Below, one piece after another: positions 44,130 to 53,109 of a DNA stretch of 64,000 nucleotides. This DNA comes from Sphaerospermopsis sp. SIO1G1 (GTDB lineage: Bacteria; Cyanobacteriota; Cyanobacteriia; Cyanobacteriales; Nostocaceae). The notes under the pieces were generated by a model. That model saw only the letters and a list, made by a program, of their open reading frames with translations. It was not told where the DNA came from and did no database searches. Position 1 is the stretch's first letter; each line of letters begins with the position of its first letter. The stretch spans positions 45,624 through 109,623 of the forward strand of contig JAAHFX010000014.1 in NCBI GenBank assembly GCA_010672785.1, read 5' to 3'. Made by a program: the position numbers and the translations under genes.

Positions 44130-44213
44130 AAATTGTAGGTTGGATTAAGCAATAATGCAACCCAGTAATTTCAATTATGTTGTTTTTTTTGATATCAATC
44201 CAACCTACAATTT
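44130..44213. repeat. MITE-like element with 17-bp perfect inverted ends
   Basis: AAATTGTAGGTTGGATT (44130-44146) and AATCCAACCTACAATTT (44197-44213) are perfect inverted repeats around a 50-bp centre containing GCAATAATGCAACCCA. The insertion lies at the truncation point of the SDR remnant and may have caused it. Confidence 0.7.
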
Positions 44214-44265
44214 GAATTAGCTTAACAACTGTGTAGCCAAAACTAATTCTAAATTCTAAATTATT

Positions 44266-44664
44266 CTAGGCTACTGTACCATCAGGATATTGAGTCATAC
44301 CCGCAAAGTGGATGGCAATTTGACCATTTTTTATCACCCAACTATCAGCAAAGCGCATTTTTGCTTCTTGGCCACCAACTATCATGGTGATATCTTCGAC
44401 GATCATTAAGGTATCAGGATTTTCAGTTTCTGCCCAAAAAGCAATATCTGTTTTTAAGCCTTCTATACCTAAGATACCTTTGAAGTGTTCTTTGAGTTCT
44501 TCTGTACCACGAAAATATTTAGGTACTTTTTCAAAACTACTAATCAGAACTGCATCATTTGTATATTGAGCTAACAGTCCATCTATATCTTTTTTGAGAA
44601 TTAACTCAATGTGTTCTGCATACATTTTACCTAACTTACTATCTGGCACGTTAGACATAGACAT
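44266..44664 (-). CDS. NTF2/SnoaL-like protein (first of three)
   Basis: About 132 residues from the ATG at 44664 (MSMSNVPDSK), nine bases after GGAGA; the frame is open 12 residues further. The NTF2-like pattern is clear: an N-terminal helix MYAEHIELILKKDIDGLLAQ then YTNDAVLI, FRGTEELKEHFKGILGI, and strands ending MRFADSWVIKNGQIAIHFAG. This cone-shaped fold serves as ketosteroid-isomerase, polyketide-cyclase or dehydratase pockets. Neighbours suggest a role in the same pathway as the ThDP enzyme. Specific activity unknown. Confidence 0.82.
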   Translation of the reverse strand: MSMSNVPDSKLGKMYAEHIELILKKDIDGLLAQYTNDAVLISSFEKVPKYFRGTEELKEHFKGILGIEGLKTDIAFWAETENPDTLMIVEDITMIVGGQEAKMRFADSWVIKNGQIAIHFAGMTQYPDGTVA

Positions 44665-44826
44665 ATTTGATTTTCTCCTATTTTTCAGATTTGATTTCAA
44701 TTAGCAATTGATTGTTACAAGAGCAGAACTTATAAAACTTGTATATTTGGAAGGTGCGTCAAATATAAAAAATCTGTGTTTGTACAGGAATTATCACGTC
44801 TGACGCACCTACAAGTTTTGCCTTAT

Positions 44827-45267
44827 TTATAATGTTGCAGAACCTGGATAATATTTAAGTTCATCAACTATGTAGACGGAAACTGCTGGGTTTCCGGTAG
44901 ATGTAGAACGTTTAACAGTCCAGGTTTGATAAGCATCTAAAACAATTCTTTTGCTGTAGGGTTCGGGTGCATTCCATACACTTGCTTCCCATTTTACCAC
45001 TACTTTAATAACAGTTGCTTCTGGGTTAGGATCAACTATTTTGACTTCTTTAACTGTGTGAACTTCATCAAAGAAAATGTTGATTACTTTATTGTACCAA
45101 CCGCTATAACCCTCAAAACCTGTAACAGTTGCTTCGGGAAATTGTAGTTCTACATCTTCTGTTAATAAAGGTCTGTATTCTTCCAAAGGATCATGAACAT
45201 CTAATTTTTTGTACCAAGCTTTAGCAAATTCTTCTAATTCTGCTTGGGTAAAAGCTGCATCACTCAT
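44827..45267 (-). CDS. NTF2/SnoaL-like protein (second of three)
   Basis: About 146 residues from the ATG at 45267 (MSDAAFTQAELEEF), which follows AAGGAAATTTTAAC; the frame is open ten residues upstream. AWYKKLDVHDPLEEYRPLLT and EDVELQFP, then VTGFEGYSGWYNKVINIFFDEVHTVKE and VVKWEASVWN are the NTF2-like helix and curved-sheet segments. It is the most divergent of the trio, with several Trp and Tyr in the presumed pocket. Spacer to the next gene downstream is 162 bp, with a possible separate leader. Confidence 0.78.
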   Translation of the reverse strand: MSDAAFTQAELEEFAKAWYKKLDVHDPLEEYRPLLTEDVELQFPEATVTGFEGYSGWYNKVINIFFDEVHTVKEVKIVDPNPEATVIKVVVKWEASVWNAPEPYSKRIVLDAYQTWTVKRSTSTGNPAVSVYIVDELKYYPGSATL

Positions 45268-45320
45268 GTTAAAATTTCCTTGTGTAACAATGAACAATCA
45301 ATTAAATCAAAGCCGGGCTT

Positions 45321-45710
45321 TTAAGCATCTCCAAGACGGTGAGCAAAACCAAAGTGACGAGAGATTTTTTTAGTATCAGTACCCACTAAAGTCCACACAT
45401 CACCAACTACCCATTTACCAGTTTTGGGAGATGTAATTGTAGCTTGGAAGGAAATTACATCATCGGTTTCTAGGAAGTTGTAAAGAGAGTCTACTTGGAT
45501 TTCTCCTTGATAAGCAAGATAAGCTTCAAACACTTTAATTAATGCTTCTCTACCTTGAATAACATTAGGAGGTGGAGTATCTAAAAAGGGGAAAGCATTA
45601 TACAAAATAGCATCTTCTGTATAAGTATCGGTAATCATCCCCACCATATCGCCAGCGACGATATATTTCATGTGTTCATCAAAAAACTGACGGCCTGGTG
45701 TATTACTCAT
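45321..45710 (-). CDS. NTF2/SnoaL-like protein (third of three)
   Basis: 129 residues, ATG at 45710. GRQFFDEHMKYIVAGDMVGM then ITDTYTEDAILYNAFP, IQGREALIKVFEAYLAYQGE and ISRHFGFAHRLGDA fit the SnoaL-like/NTF2 fold. It resembles the 44266 product more than the middle one. It is 170 bp downstream of the ThDP enzyme gene, separated by a family D-like CCACAGAGGCACAGAAAACA repeat (about 45755-45776). Confidence 0.82.
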   Translation of the reverse strand: MSNTPGRQFFDEHMKYIVAGDMVGMITDTYTEDAILYNAFPFLDTPPPNVIQGREALIKVFEAYLAYQGEIQVDSLYNFLETDDVISFQATITSPKTGKWVVGDVWTLVGTDTKKISRHFGFAHRLGDA

Positions 45711-45880
45711 TTTTTGGTTATCCTTTTTAACTCAATTAGATAGAAATTATTGAACCACAGAGGCACAGAAAACACGGAGGTAAGAGGGTTAACAGCTAGT
45801 TAGTATTTCACTAAATTAATGTTTAACCCCATACAGAAAGGGAGTTCTACTCTTGAATTCTGAATTCTGAATTCTGAAGA

Positions 45881-47587
45881 TTATTGTCCACAACGTACAC
45901 CGATCATATCGGGATTAATATCACCCTCTAAAACCACATCTATAAGAAATGGTCCTTTGTGTTCTAATGCTTGTTTAATAGCTGGTAAAATTTCTTCAGG
46001 TTTTTCAACTCGTACAGCTTCGACTCCCATTGAACGAGCTATTTGATCAAATAGAATAGCTGGTTGGGAAAGATCAAAACTGAGAGGAAATTCATGTTTA
46101 TCTACACCAATTTCTTTCCAGTAAGCTTGGATGTTGAGTTGTAATAATTTATAGGTGCGGTTATTGCAAACAATAAACTTAGCATCCACATTATGACGAG
46201 CAGCAGTCCACAATGCTTGAATGGTGTACATACTACCACCATCTCCTGTAAACCCAATTACGGTTTTTTCAGGGTTGGCTAATTTTACACCAATCGCCCC
46301 AGTAATACCCACACCTAAAGAACCTCCACGGGTGAGGAAGTAATGATCTGGTAAGGAGGGGGGTAAATATCTGACAATGCTGGGTGAAGATGTCAATGCT
46401 TCATCGAAGATCATTACATCCTCTGGTAACAGAGGTGCAAACTCCATCATGAATTGGGAGAAATTCAGAGGTGTTCTACCTTGCAATTCTTGATCCGCAG
46501 CTTTTGCAGCAGCTATTTTATCAGCTTTAGCTTTACCGATCTCTGCATTTCTGGAAGCGGCCGCATTTTTGAAGTCAGCACTGATCATTTCTTCCAACAC
46601 CGCAGCTAACTTAGCTAAAGTCAATTTGGGATCACTAACTACACCCACATCTACAGAATGATTTTTAGCGATTTCATAAGCATTCAAATCTATATGAATC
46701 ACTTTTGCATCTGGGGCAAAAATATTTCCTAATTCGGGGAATACCTCTGGCACCATATAAGTACCACAAACTAGGTTCACATCCCCTTTTTGAATTGTCG
46801 GTAAGCTACTAAAACCGAACATATGTCCAGTTGAACCTTGATACAAGGGGTGAGCATAGCTGATGTTTAATTCCCCAGAATCAACATCCCAAACCTCTGC
46901 ACCAAGCATTTCTGCAACTTTGGTTAATTCTGCTTGCGCTCCTGAATAGGCTACACCATCACCGACATAAATCATCGGTTTTTTAGAACCTATCAGCATT
47001 TTCGCCATTTCCCTAATTGTGTCATCCTCTGGAACAACACGGGTAGAAGGAATGAAGGTGGGGATAACTTCTTCAACGATGGGAGCATCCAGAATATCTT
47101 GGGGTAGACATAAATAAACCGGTCCCATTGGTGGTGTAGCAGCAATTTTAATTGCTCTCCGTAACATCCGCAATAAGGATGATGGTTCATTGACAGAAGC
47201 TGACCATTTGGTGACTGGTTTTGCCATTCCCACTAAGTCTGCGGCCATTTGAGCGTCCATAGCTGCATATTTAACACCCGCATCTCCACCAATAACTACC
47301 AATGGAGCATGACCACGCATTGCCTGATACATTGCACCGATGGCATTACCTAAACCCACACCACTATGAATTTGTACAAGGGTAGGTTTTTTAGTAGCTC
47401 TAGCGTAACCATCAGCAGACATGACAGCAACGCTTTCTTGCAATGTAAGGATATACTTGAGATCCGGATAATCCCGCAAAGCATCTAGGAAACCCTGTTC
47501 TACTGTACCAGGATTACCAAACATATACTGGATGCCGTCTGCCAGGAATTGCTCAAGAATTGCAAAACGACCTGTTTTTTGAGTCAT
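45881..47587 (-). CDS. ThDP-dependent enzyme, benzoylformate decarboxylase-like
   Basis: 568 residues with all three ThDP-enzyme domains. FGNPGTVEQGFLDAL (about 18-32), the activating Glu in LQES (about 49-52) and HSGVGLGNAIGA (about 73-84) correspond to the catalytic region of benzoylformate decarboxylase. The ThDP/Mg motif is GDGGSMYTIQALWTAARHN then VDAKFIVCNN (about 440-470). It probably decarboxylates or ligates a 2-oxo acid, possibly aromatic; acetolactate-synthase type is less likely because there is no FAD-type middle domain signature that I can see. Second gene of the minus-strand cluster, 256 bp after the DJ-1-like gene with a family B MITE between. Confidence 0.88.
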   Translation of the reverse strand: MTQKTGRFAILEQFLADGIQYMFGNPGTVEQGFLDALRDYPDLKYILTLQESVAVMSADGYARATKKPTLVQIHSGVGLGNAIGAMYQAMRGHAPLVVIGGDAGVKYAAMDAQMAADLVGMAKPVTKWSASVNEPSSLLRMLRRAIKIAATPPMGPVYLCLPQDILDAPIVEEVIPTFIPSTRVVPEDDTIREMAKMLIGSKKPMIYVGDGVAYSGAQAELTKVAEMLGAEVWDVDSGELNISYAHPLYQGSTGHMFGFSSLPTIQKGDVNLVCGTYMVPEVFPELGNIFAPDAKVIHIDLNAYEIAKNHSVDVGVVSDPKLTLAKLAAVLEEMISADFKNAAASRNAEIGKAKADKIAAAKAADQELQGRTPLNFSQFMMEFAPLLPEDVMIFDEALTSSPSIVRYLPPSLPDHYFLTRGGSLGVGITGAIGVKLANPEKTVIGFTGDGGSMYTIQALWTAARHNVDAKFIVCNNRTYKLLQLNIQAYWKEIGVDKHEFPLSFDLSQPAILFDQIARSMGVEAVRVEKPEEILPAIKQALEHKGPFLIDVVLEGDINPDMIGVRCGQ

Positions 47588-47624
47588 CCGATTTTCAATT
47601 TGAGATTTTCAATTTGATATTTTT

Positions 47625-47715
47625 TAGAACTTACGCATTTTTACAAAACGTCTAGGTTGGAGATTACTTCCTTACGTCGCAATGACAGTATTTGAACTAG
47701 GTTTTGTGTAAGTCC
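47625..47715 (-). repeat. MITE-like repeat, family B
   Basis: The reverse complement is nearly identical to the inner copy at 63741-63831: ACTTACGCA ends, TTTGAACTAGG versus CTTAGTTCAAA, and the TGCGACGTAAGGAAG core. Lies directly upstream of the ThDP enzyme gene. Confidence 0.8.
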
Positions 47716-47796
47716 TGTTTTTAATAGGAAGTGGTAGGGGTTTATGGGAGTGGGTAGGGGTTTAGCACTGCTAAACCTTTACAGAAGTCAGGAGTA

Positions 47797-47834
47797 TTTC
47801 ACCCCCTCACCCCCTCATCCACTCACCCCCTCAC
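47797..47834. repeat. C-rich tandem tract
   Basis: CACCCCCTCACCCCCTCATC-type units, same kind as 38839-38905 and 39319-39362. Directly past the stop of the DJ-1-like gene. Confidence 0.55.
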
Positions 47835-47843
47835 TCTATTTCC

Positions 47844-48707
47844 CTAAAAACCGTAACGGGTAAGTCCTTTCTCTAGAACCTCTATCAAAAGACGACCACA
47901 TTCTACTGAAGAAGCGGTAGAACGACTGGTGATGAAGGGATAGTCAACAATTACGGAAGTTGCATGGCCAACATTACCGATGAATGCACCATCTGGGCCA
48001 ACAGCATCACGGAGAATGAATTCTAAGGGGTAGAATGGAGGTCCGAAGTTGATGTAACCATCGCCAAATCCGGTTTTAGAACCATCCAGAGCTTGAGGTC
48101 CTTCAAATCCTGTACCATCTAAATAATCGTAATCAATGGGGTGTCCGGTAACTTTTTTGCCCCAAATTAAACTTTTCTTCTCGCGGAAGTCTCTAGCAAA
48201 TGCTAAACAGCTAACTCCGTAACACTCCGCAGCGATGGGTTTGTTGAGTTTAACGAAGCCTAAAATTAGTTCGTGTAGTCTGGAGTTGTTAGCTAAGTCA
48301 ATTAATGCTCCACTACCACCAACAATTACTAAAGCATCATAATTAACGAGTTCTTCAGCAACGATTTTATCTATGGTTTCATAATAAGCTTCCATATCTC
48401 TCAAATAGGTGGGAGAACTTGGATAAGCTCTTAAAGGAAACCAATCTTCAAGACTTTTGGGATTCTCTAATCTGCCAGATTCTATTACTTTATTGGTCTT
48501 AGCTGCCATTTCTTCGGAAGTAACAGAACGACCTAGTGGGGGATCAATATATCCAGGAGCGCAACTTACTGATAATGCGCTGGGATATTTACCTTTTGGT
48601 GTCATGAAAGTAACGTTATATCCAGCAGCATCACAAGCTTCTAAAGGTCCTACTAGTTCTTCACCCCAGTAGCCCCACTCTGATAACATAAAGAGAATAT
48701 TTTTCAT
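47844..48707 (-). CDS. DJ-1/PfpI-family (class I glutamine amidotransferase-like) protein
   Basis: 287 residues. The flavodoxin-like start MKNILFMLSEWGYWGEELVG and the nucleophile elbow AAECYGVSCLAFA (Cys about 164, after VGGSGALIDLANN) mark the DJ-1/PfpI superfamily in the Hsp31-like long form. Residue E18 in the first turn is a candidate for the acid next to the Cys. Members include glyoxalases, isocyanide hydratases and chaperone-like enzymes; which applies is unclear. First gene of the minus-strand cluster, so it probably follows the cluster's main promoter in the 800-bp leader region. Confidence 0.82.
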   Translation of the reverse strand: MKNILFMLSEWGYWGEELVGPLEACDAAGYNVTFMTPKGKYPSALSVSCAPGYIDPPLGRSVTSEEMAAKTNKVIESGRLENPKSLEDWFPLRAYPSSPTYLRDMEAYYETIDKIVAEELVNYDALVIVGGSGALIDLANNSRLHELILGFVKLNKPIAAECYGVSCLAFARDFREKKSLIWGKKVTGHPIDYDYLDGTGFEGPQALDGSKTGFGDGYINFGPPFYPLEFILRDAVGPDGAFIGNVGHATSVIVDYPFITSRSTASSVECGRLLIEVLEKGLTRYGF

Positions 48708-49519
48708 TGTTTGATGGCCTTTTTTACAACTTAATGGAATAGAAATATCACAGTTTAGGGATGTTTAGTTGCAGGTTTTTATTGAGAAACATTGAGTTTT
48801 TCTTCACCCACTTTGATCAAAAACTACTTTTGAAATCAAGTGACTAATACAGCATCCATGATCACAGCATTGTTAACAAGGTGACTGTAATTTCCCTATC
48901 AGAGATAAACAGCATCAATGTTTGCGTTTTCGGAAAATTGTAAATTGAATATTCTGAAATTTCTGTTTCGTTTCACTGTTAGTAATAGTCATTATTTCAT
49001 CGAAACAACTCTAACAGTGTATATATGCGTAATTAATAGCTAAGTAGGTGAGTAGTCCTACACGTACGCATATACTAAAAAGTTGATTTACCCCCAATAC
49101 TAAGATAGTTATACAGAATGCTTATTTATTAAACACGATTCTAGAATAATCTTTAGTTGTGCTATTGGCAATACAGTTTCACAGGTAGGATTATTAATTT
49201 TTTCTGTAGATTATAGTTCTTGAAAGTTGTTTATTTATATTACACATCTCTATTGAGGAGAATACATCCCATTTATTTAAAACCGGTTATTATACAAGAT
49301 TTGATATTGTTGACAAGTACCTGAAGATAGAGATTTAACTCTAGATAAACCAAAGCAATTGCTCTGCTTTTATCATTTCTGATGGCAGAACAATTTATAT
49401 TCTTTTATAGTTATTTATTTAACGCAATAAATTGTAATAAGTTCAGAAGTTAGGGTTGACTAAACAAATTAAGAATAGCCCTAGTTCTACGCGGACATAA
49501 ATCAAGTCGGATTACTATA
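48708..49519. other. Long upstream region of the 39-49 kb cluster
   Basis: No ORF. Bases 48974-49074 hold two adjacent structures: CACTGTTAG/CTAACAGTG (48974-48982 and 49011-49019), then TATATGCGTA...TACGCATATA (49022-49031 and 49065-49074) enclosing GTAGG/CCTAC (49045-49049 and 49058-49062). They could be a structured leader or regulator sites for the DJ-1-like gene. The remainder is AT-rich with nothing recognised. Confidence 0.5.
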
Positions 49520-50326
49520 CTAGTGCATAACTTTTTCAAACAGTTGATTTTTTTGTAAATCAGAAAATTCAAAAACTTGGCCTCGCTCTACAAAACCACA
49601 AAATCCATCTTTTAAAGCATTTGGCAAACACCCTGGTTGATAACCATATAACCACATTTTATTTTTAATTCTTGATGGTAATTTTAATAATTGTTGATAA
49701 TTTGCATGAACTGGGGTTTGATAGCAAGATATTTCACAATCATGGAAAATTATGTCTGAACTTTCGTATATCTCTTGATTTTCTTGGTAGCATAACTGGG
49801 TGTCAGTAGATACAAATACTTTAATGCCTTCTATATTAAAAGATAATCCATAACTGGGCATTAGTGTAAAACCATTGTTCACATGAATGACCTTCACTAA
49901 ATCAAACTGAATTTCTTGCCAGGTAAAATGACCTTGATATTCTATTTTTTGTTGTTCAAAAAATGTATCTATAGTGGCAATTTCTCCATCTAAAAACCTT
50001 AAACCACCTGATAAAGTCCTATCCCATAAATTACTAGCTATATCTTTGCTTAAATATAGTTTTGGTTTTTGAGCGAGTGGATCAAATAATGTACTAAAAG
50101 CAATATATTCTAATCCCCCCACATGATCTGAATGGAGATGACTAATATATATATCAGTAATATCACCATAGGATAAACCCGCAGCATGGAGAGAAAATCT
50201 AATATCTGTCCCACAGTCAATCAGGAGTTTATGATTTTCCTCTGTTACTAATAACATATTAGATTGAAAGTTATTAGCTCCAACTGTAAAAGCAGAACCT
50301 GAGCCTAAAAATATTAATTTGATCAT
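49520..50326 (-). CDS. MBL-fold metallo-hydrolase (RNase Z-like group)
   Basis: About 268 residues from the ATG at 50326 (MIKLIFLGSGSAF), the normal start for this fold; a 47-residue upstream extension in frame is not conserved in style and is rejected. FLGSGSAFTVGANNFQSNML, LLIDCGTD, HLHSDHVGG (about 63-71, the HxHxDH metal site), STDTQ and FHDCEIS are the metallo-beta-lactamase metal ligands in order. Resembles small RNase Z/ElaC-like or phosphodiesterase proteins; the substrate is unknown. Downstream of the CHASE2 gene on the same strand but separated by a MITE. Confidence 0.85.
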   Translation of the reverse strand: MIKLIFLGSGSAFTVGANNFQSNMLLVTEENHKLLIDCGTDIRFSLHAAGLSYGDITDIYISHLHSDHVGGLEYIAFSTLFDPLAQKPKLYLSKDIASNLWDRTLSGGLRFLDGEIATIDTFFEQQKIEYQGHFTWQEIQFDLVKVIHVNNGFTLMPSYGLSFNIEGIKVFVSTDTQLCYQENQEIYESSDIIFHDCEISCYQTPVHANYQQLLKLPSRIKNKMWLYGYQPGCLPNALKDGFCGFVERGQVFEFSDLQKNQLFEKVMH

Positions 50327-50493
50327 GGGATGATTGTATATTTGAGTGAAGTTGTAACTATTATGGACATTTACAGATCGAAAGCTATCACGCTTGTGAA
50401 GTACACAGTTTTTTGGTTTTAGGGAACAGAAAATGAACAAATCGGTGTGTACTTCCTGAAATTTCAAACAGCCATATTATAACTTGTGCTAAA

Positions 50494-50710
50494 TAGGGTT
50501 TGCCGCAAAAAGTTATCTGTAGAGGTGAGGTAACAGGTGACAGGTGACATATGACAGTTTTAGAGAGTGAATAAGTTTCAATTTTTACCCCAAATGTAAG
50601 GTTTTCAAGCCTTGATACTCTAAAATCTTGCACTTATTTTCTCAATCTAAAATTGCCTATAATGTTTTAACAGCAATGTTTTCACATTTATATGCCTGAC
50701 GGCACGCTAT
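50494..50710. repeat. MITE-like repeat, family A
   Basis: The left end AGGGTTTGCCGCAAAAAGTT and the right end ...GTTTTCACATTTATATGCC with CAGCAAGCCCTAAAT match both alternative termini of the element at 17236-17703. The right end contains a small insertion (TGACGGCACGCTATGCGGA). The 160 bp from here to 50869 carry no recognised gene. Confidence 0.65.
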
Positions 50711-50869
50711 GCGGACAGCAAGCCCTAAATAATCTCAGTTTGGGTTAAGGGTATTTTTGAAGTTACTTAAGGAAAGAATAGGCTCTCAGGTTAGCAAATA
50801 AATAATGATGGTTTCAGCTGATCCTGAACTCACTTTAAATCAAGTTCAAGTAACTTATATAAATTTTAT

Positions 50870-53101
50870 CTATAATGGGGATTGGTGATCTTGAGAATTC
50901 TTCATCAAATTATTAAACCTTTTAACTACTGCTGGAGGTTTAGCAGTAAAACGAATATAAAAGTGTCCAGACTGACACTCTTTATCTAAGACTTTGGCAT
51001 AAATATCTTCATTTTCACCTTCTGCTTGTGGATGACATAGGTTGATTTTGATATTGCTCAAACGGGAGGGTGGCTCTTGGATATGTTCTACTAAACAAAT
51101 TTCTGCGTCACGATTTGAAAGTTTAATCACTGTTCCTTTCACAAAAGTATTACCAACATCTTTGCCATCAACAACTACATATTCAATTACAACTGACTCA
51201 GATAAGTGACATAGTTTTTCTTCAATTTTGGGCAGAAACAGATTATGGTCACTTTCAATTCCAGCTATTTTGTATACGTTGGTTGCTCCTTTCACCCCTT
51301 TTGGTGTAACTTTCATGACATCATCAACTAAGACTATAGATTTTACTTCTTGATAGGTAGCTTCAGAAATAATGATTTCTCCACCTGTTGTATAACTTTC
51401 AATCCGGTAAGTTAAGTTGACTTGATTACCAACAACACCATACTTAGTTCGTTTTTCTGAGCCAATGTTACCAACTACAACTACTCCTGTATTAATACCA
51501 ATACCCATTTCCAATGGTGGTAGTTTCCATTCTTTCATTTGGGCGTTGACTTTCACCATCGCTAATTGCATGGCGATCGCACAAGCTACTGCTCTAGCTG
51601 CATCATCTTTTCTAGCAGTGGGAGCGCCAAACAGTACCAAAATCCCATCTCCCATGAATTCATCTATAGTACCTTGGTATTTGGTGATTTCGTCTGCCAT
51701 ACATTCCAAATAAAAGTTGAGAATTTTGACGACTTCTTCTGGTGGTAATCTTTCTGATGTGGCGGTAAATCCTCTTAAATCGGAGGTAAATATAGTAATT
51801 TTTTTACGCTCACCACCAAGTTTTAAGCCTTCTGGACTTTCTAGAATGGTGGAGACAACTTCATCGTTGATGTAACGTCCGAATATTTTGCGAATCTCTC
51901 CAGCAGTATGGGCAAAATAGGCGGTAATAGCTGCTGTAGATCCTGTTAATGCTAAAAATGAGGGAACTACAGGTAACCACCAACCGTAAAGGAAGGCTAG
52001 GTAGGTAATTGCAAATAAGATTCCTGTGGCAATGAGAATAAAAATGATTCTCTGAATCGGTAGTAGGTTGTATGATTGCAATTTCCAGGTCAGGGTAGCA
52101 CCGACTGTACTCCACATCAATATCCATAACCATTCTTCCCATTCTGACCAACTCTGAAATAGTGGACGATTGTTTGTGGCGGCCTGAAGAATTTGGCTAA
52201 TAATGTGACCATGAATTTCTACTCCACTCATAGGTTCAGGTAAACTAAGGAGGTCACTGCTGTAGGGAGTCATGAATGAGTCTTTAAAACTTTCTCCTAT
52301 ATAGCCAACTAGGATAATGCGATCGCGTCCCCACTCTTGTGGTACTTTGTCTTCCAGAATATCTGTCATGGAAACAACATCAAAGTGACCTGGTCTTCCT
52401 AAATAATTAATTAATATTTGATAACCACCAGAGTCAGCACGAACATAGCCGCCATCGTTACTCTCAAAGGCTTGAAACTTGGCTTTACCTATCTGGAAGT
52501 CGTCAGTGGCAGAAATCCCTTCTTGATCCAGGTACAGCAGAGCTAAATAGAGGCTAAAACTATAAATGATTGTTTCTTCTGTAGGGTTGATGTAAAACAA
52601 CCCCCTTCTGACTTTGTTGTCAGCATCAACTAGAAGATCATTTGCTCCTACCTGGCCTTTTTCTTCAAGAATAGGTGGTGGTTTGACTCGTTCATGGCTT
52701 TCTCCTACAACTTTTTGAATACCAATCAAGTTAGGAGTAGTTTTGTATACTTGTTCCAATGCAGGTGTGCCTGGTGGTGAAGGCAAATTACGATATATAT
52801 CTAATCCAATGGCTCTAGGTTGTCTGCTTTTGAGTTTATTGAGTAATTCGGCAAGGACTTGATCTGATATGTTGGCTTGTTGGAGATTTTCTAAGTCTTG
52901 TTCATCAATCCCAACAATAACTATCCTGTTATCAGATTGTTCTAAAGGTCGCCAACGCATATATTGATCAAAAACTCCCCATTCCCAAGACTGTAATAAT
53001 CCTGTGAACCGAATTAGGATTACGGCTAAGGTGATAAGGGGAGTGGTGATCCATAAACTTTGTCCTTGCCACAGGACATTTTTTAGTTTTTCTATATCCA
53101 T
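50870..53101 (-). CDS. CHASE2 - class III nucleotidyl cyclase with C-terminal PilZ-like domain
   Basis: 743 residues. N-terminal membrane segment (about 15-33), extracytoplasmic CHASE2 sensor (about 40-315), three membrane helices (about 325-395), class III cyclase domain (about 425-615) and a C-terminal beta-rich domain (about 620-730; HFYIRFTAKPPAVV) that looks PilZ-like. Both metal Asp residues are present (FTSDLRG, FMGDGI). At the base-specifying positions it has Glu (TIDEFMGDG, where adenylate cyclases have Lys) and Gly (KYGVVGN), closer to guanylate cyclases. It therefore may make cGMP. It is next to the DUF928 gene, a common cyanobacterial pairing. Confidence 0.88.
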   Translation of the reverse strand: MDIEKLKNVLWQGQSLWITTPLITLAVILIRFTGLLQSWEWGVFDQYMRWRPLEQSDNRIVIVGIDEQDLENLQQANISDQVLAELLNKLKSRQPRAIGLDIYRNLPSPPGTPALEQVYKTTPNLIGIQKVVGESHERVKPPPILEEKGQVGANDLLVDADNKVRRGLFYINPTEETIIYSFSLYLALLYLDQEGISATDDFQIGKAKFQAFESNDGGYVRADSGGYQILINYLGRPGHFDVVSMTDILEDKVPQEWGRDRIILVGYIGESFKDSFMTPYSSDLLSLPEPMSGVEIHGHIISQILQAATNNRPLFQSWSEWEEWLWILMWSTVGATLTWKLQSYNLLPIQRIIFILIATGILFAITYLAFLYGWWLPVVPSFLALTGSTAAITAYFAHTAGEIRKIFGRYINDEVVSTILESPEGLKLGGERKKITIFTSDLRGFTATSERLPPEEVVKILNFYLECMADEITKYQGTIDEFMGDGILVLFGAPTARKDDAARAVACAIAMQLAMVKVNAQMKEWKLPPLEMGIGINTGVVVVGNIGSEKRTKYGVVGNQVNLTYRIESYTTGGEIIISEATYQEVKSIVLVDDVMKVTPKGVKGATNVYKIAGIESDHNLFLPKIEEKLCHLSESVVIEYVVVDGKDVGNTFVKGTVIKLSNRDAEICLVEHIQEPPSRLSNIKINLCHPQAEGENEDIYAKVLDKECQSGHFYIRFTAKPPAVVKRFNNLMKNSQDHQSPL

Positions 53102-53109
53102 TTAGTATT

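Noticed and set aside
50804..50887. 27-residue plus-strand frame overlapping the cyclase stop
   Set aside because: Short, no ribosome site, no recognised family; probably chance.
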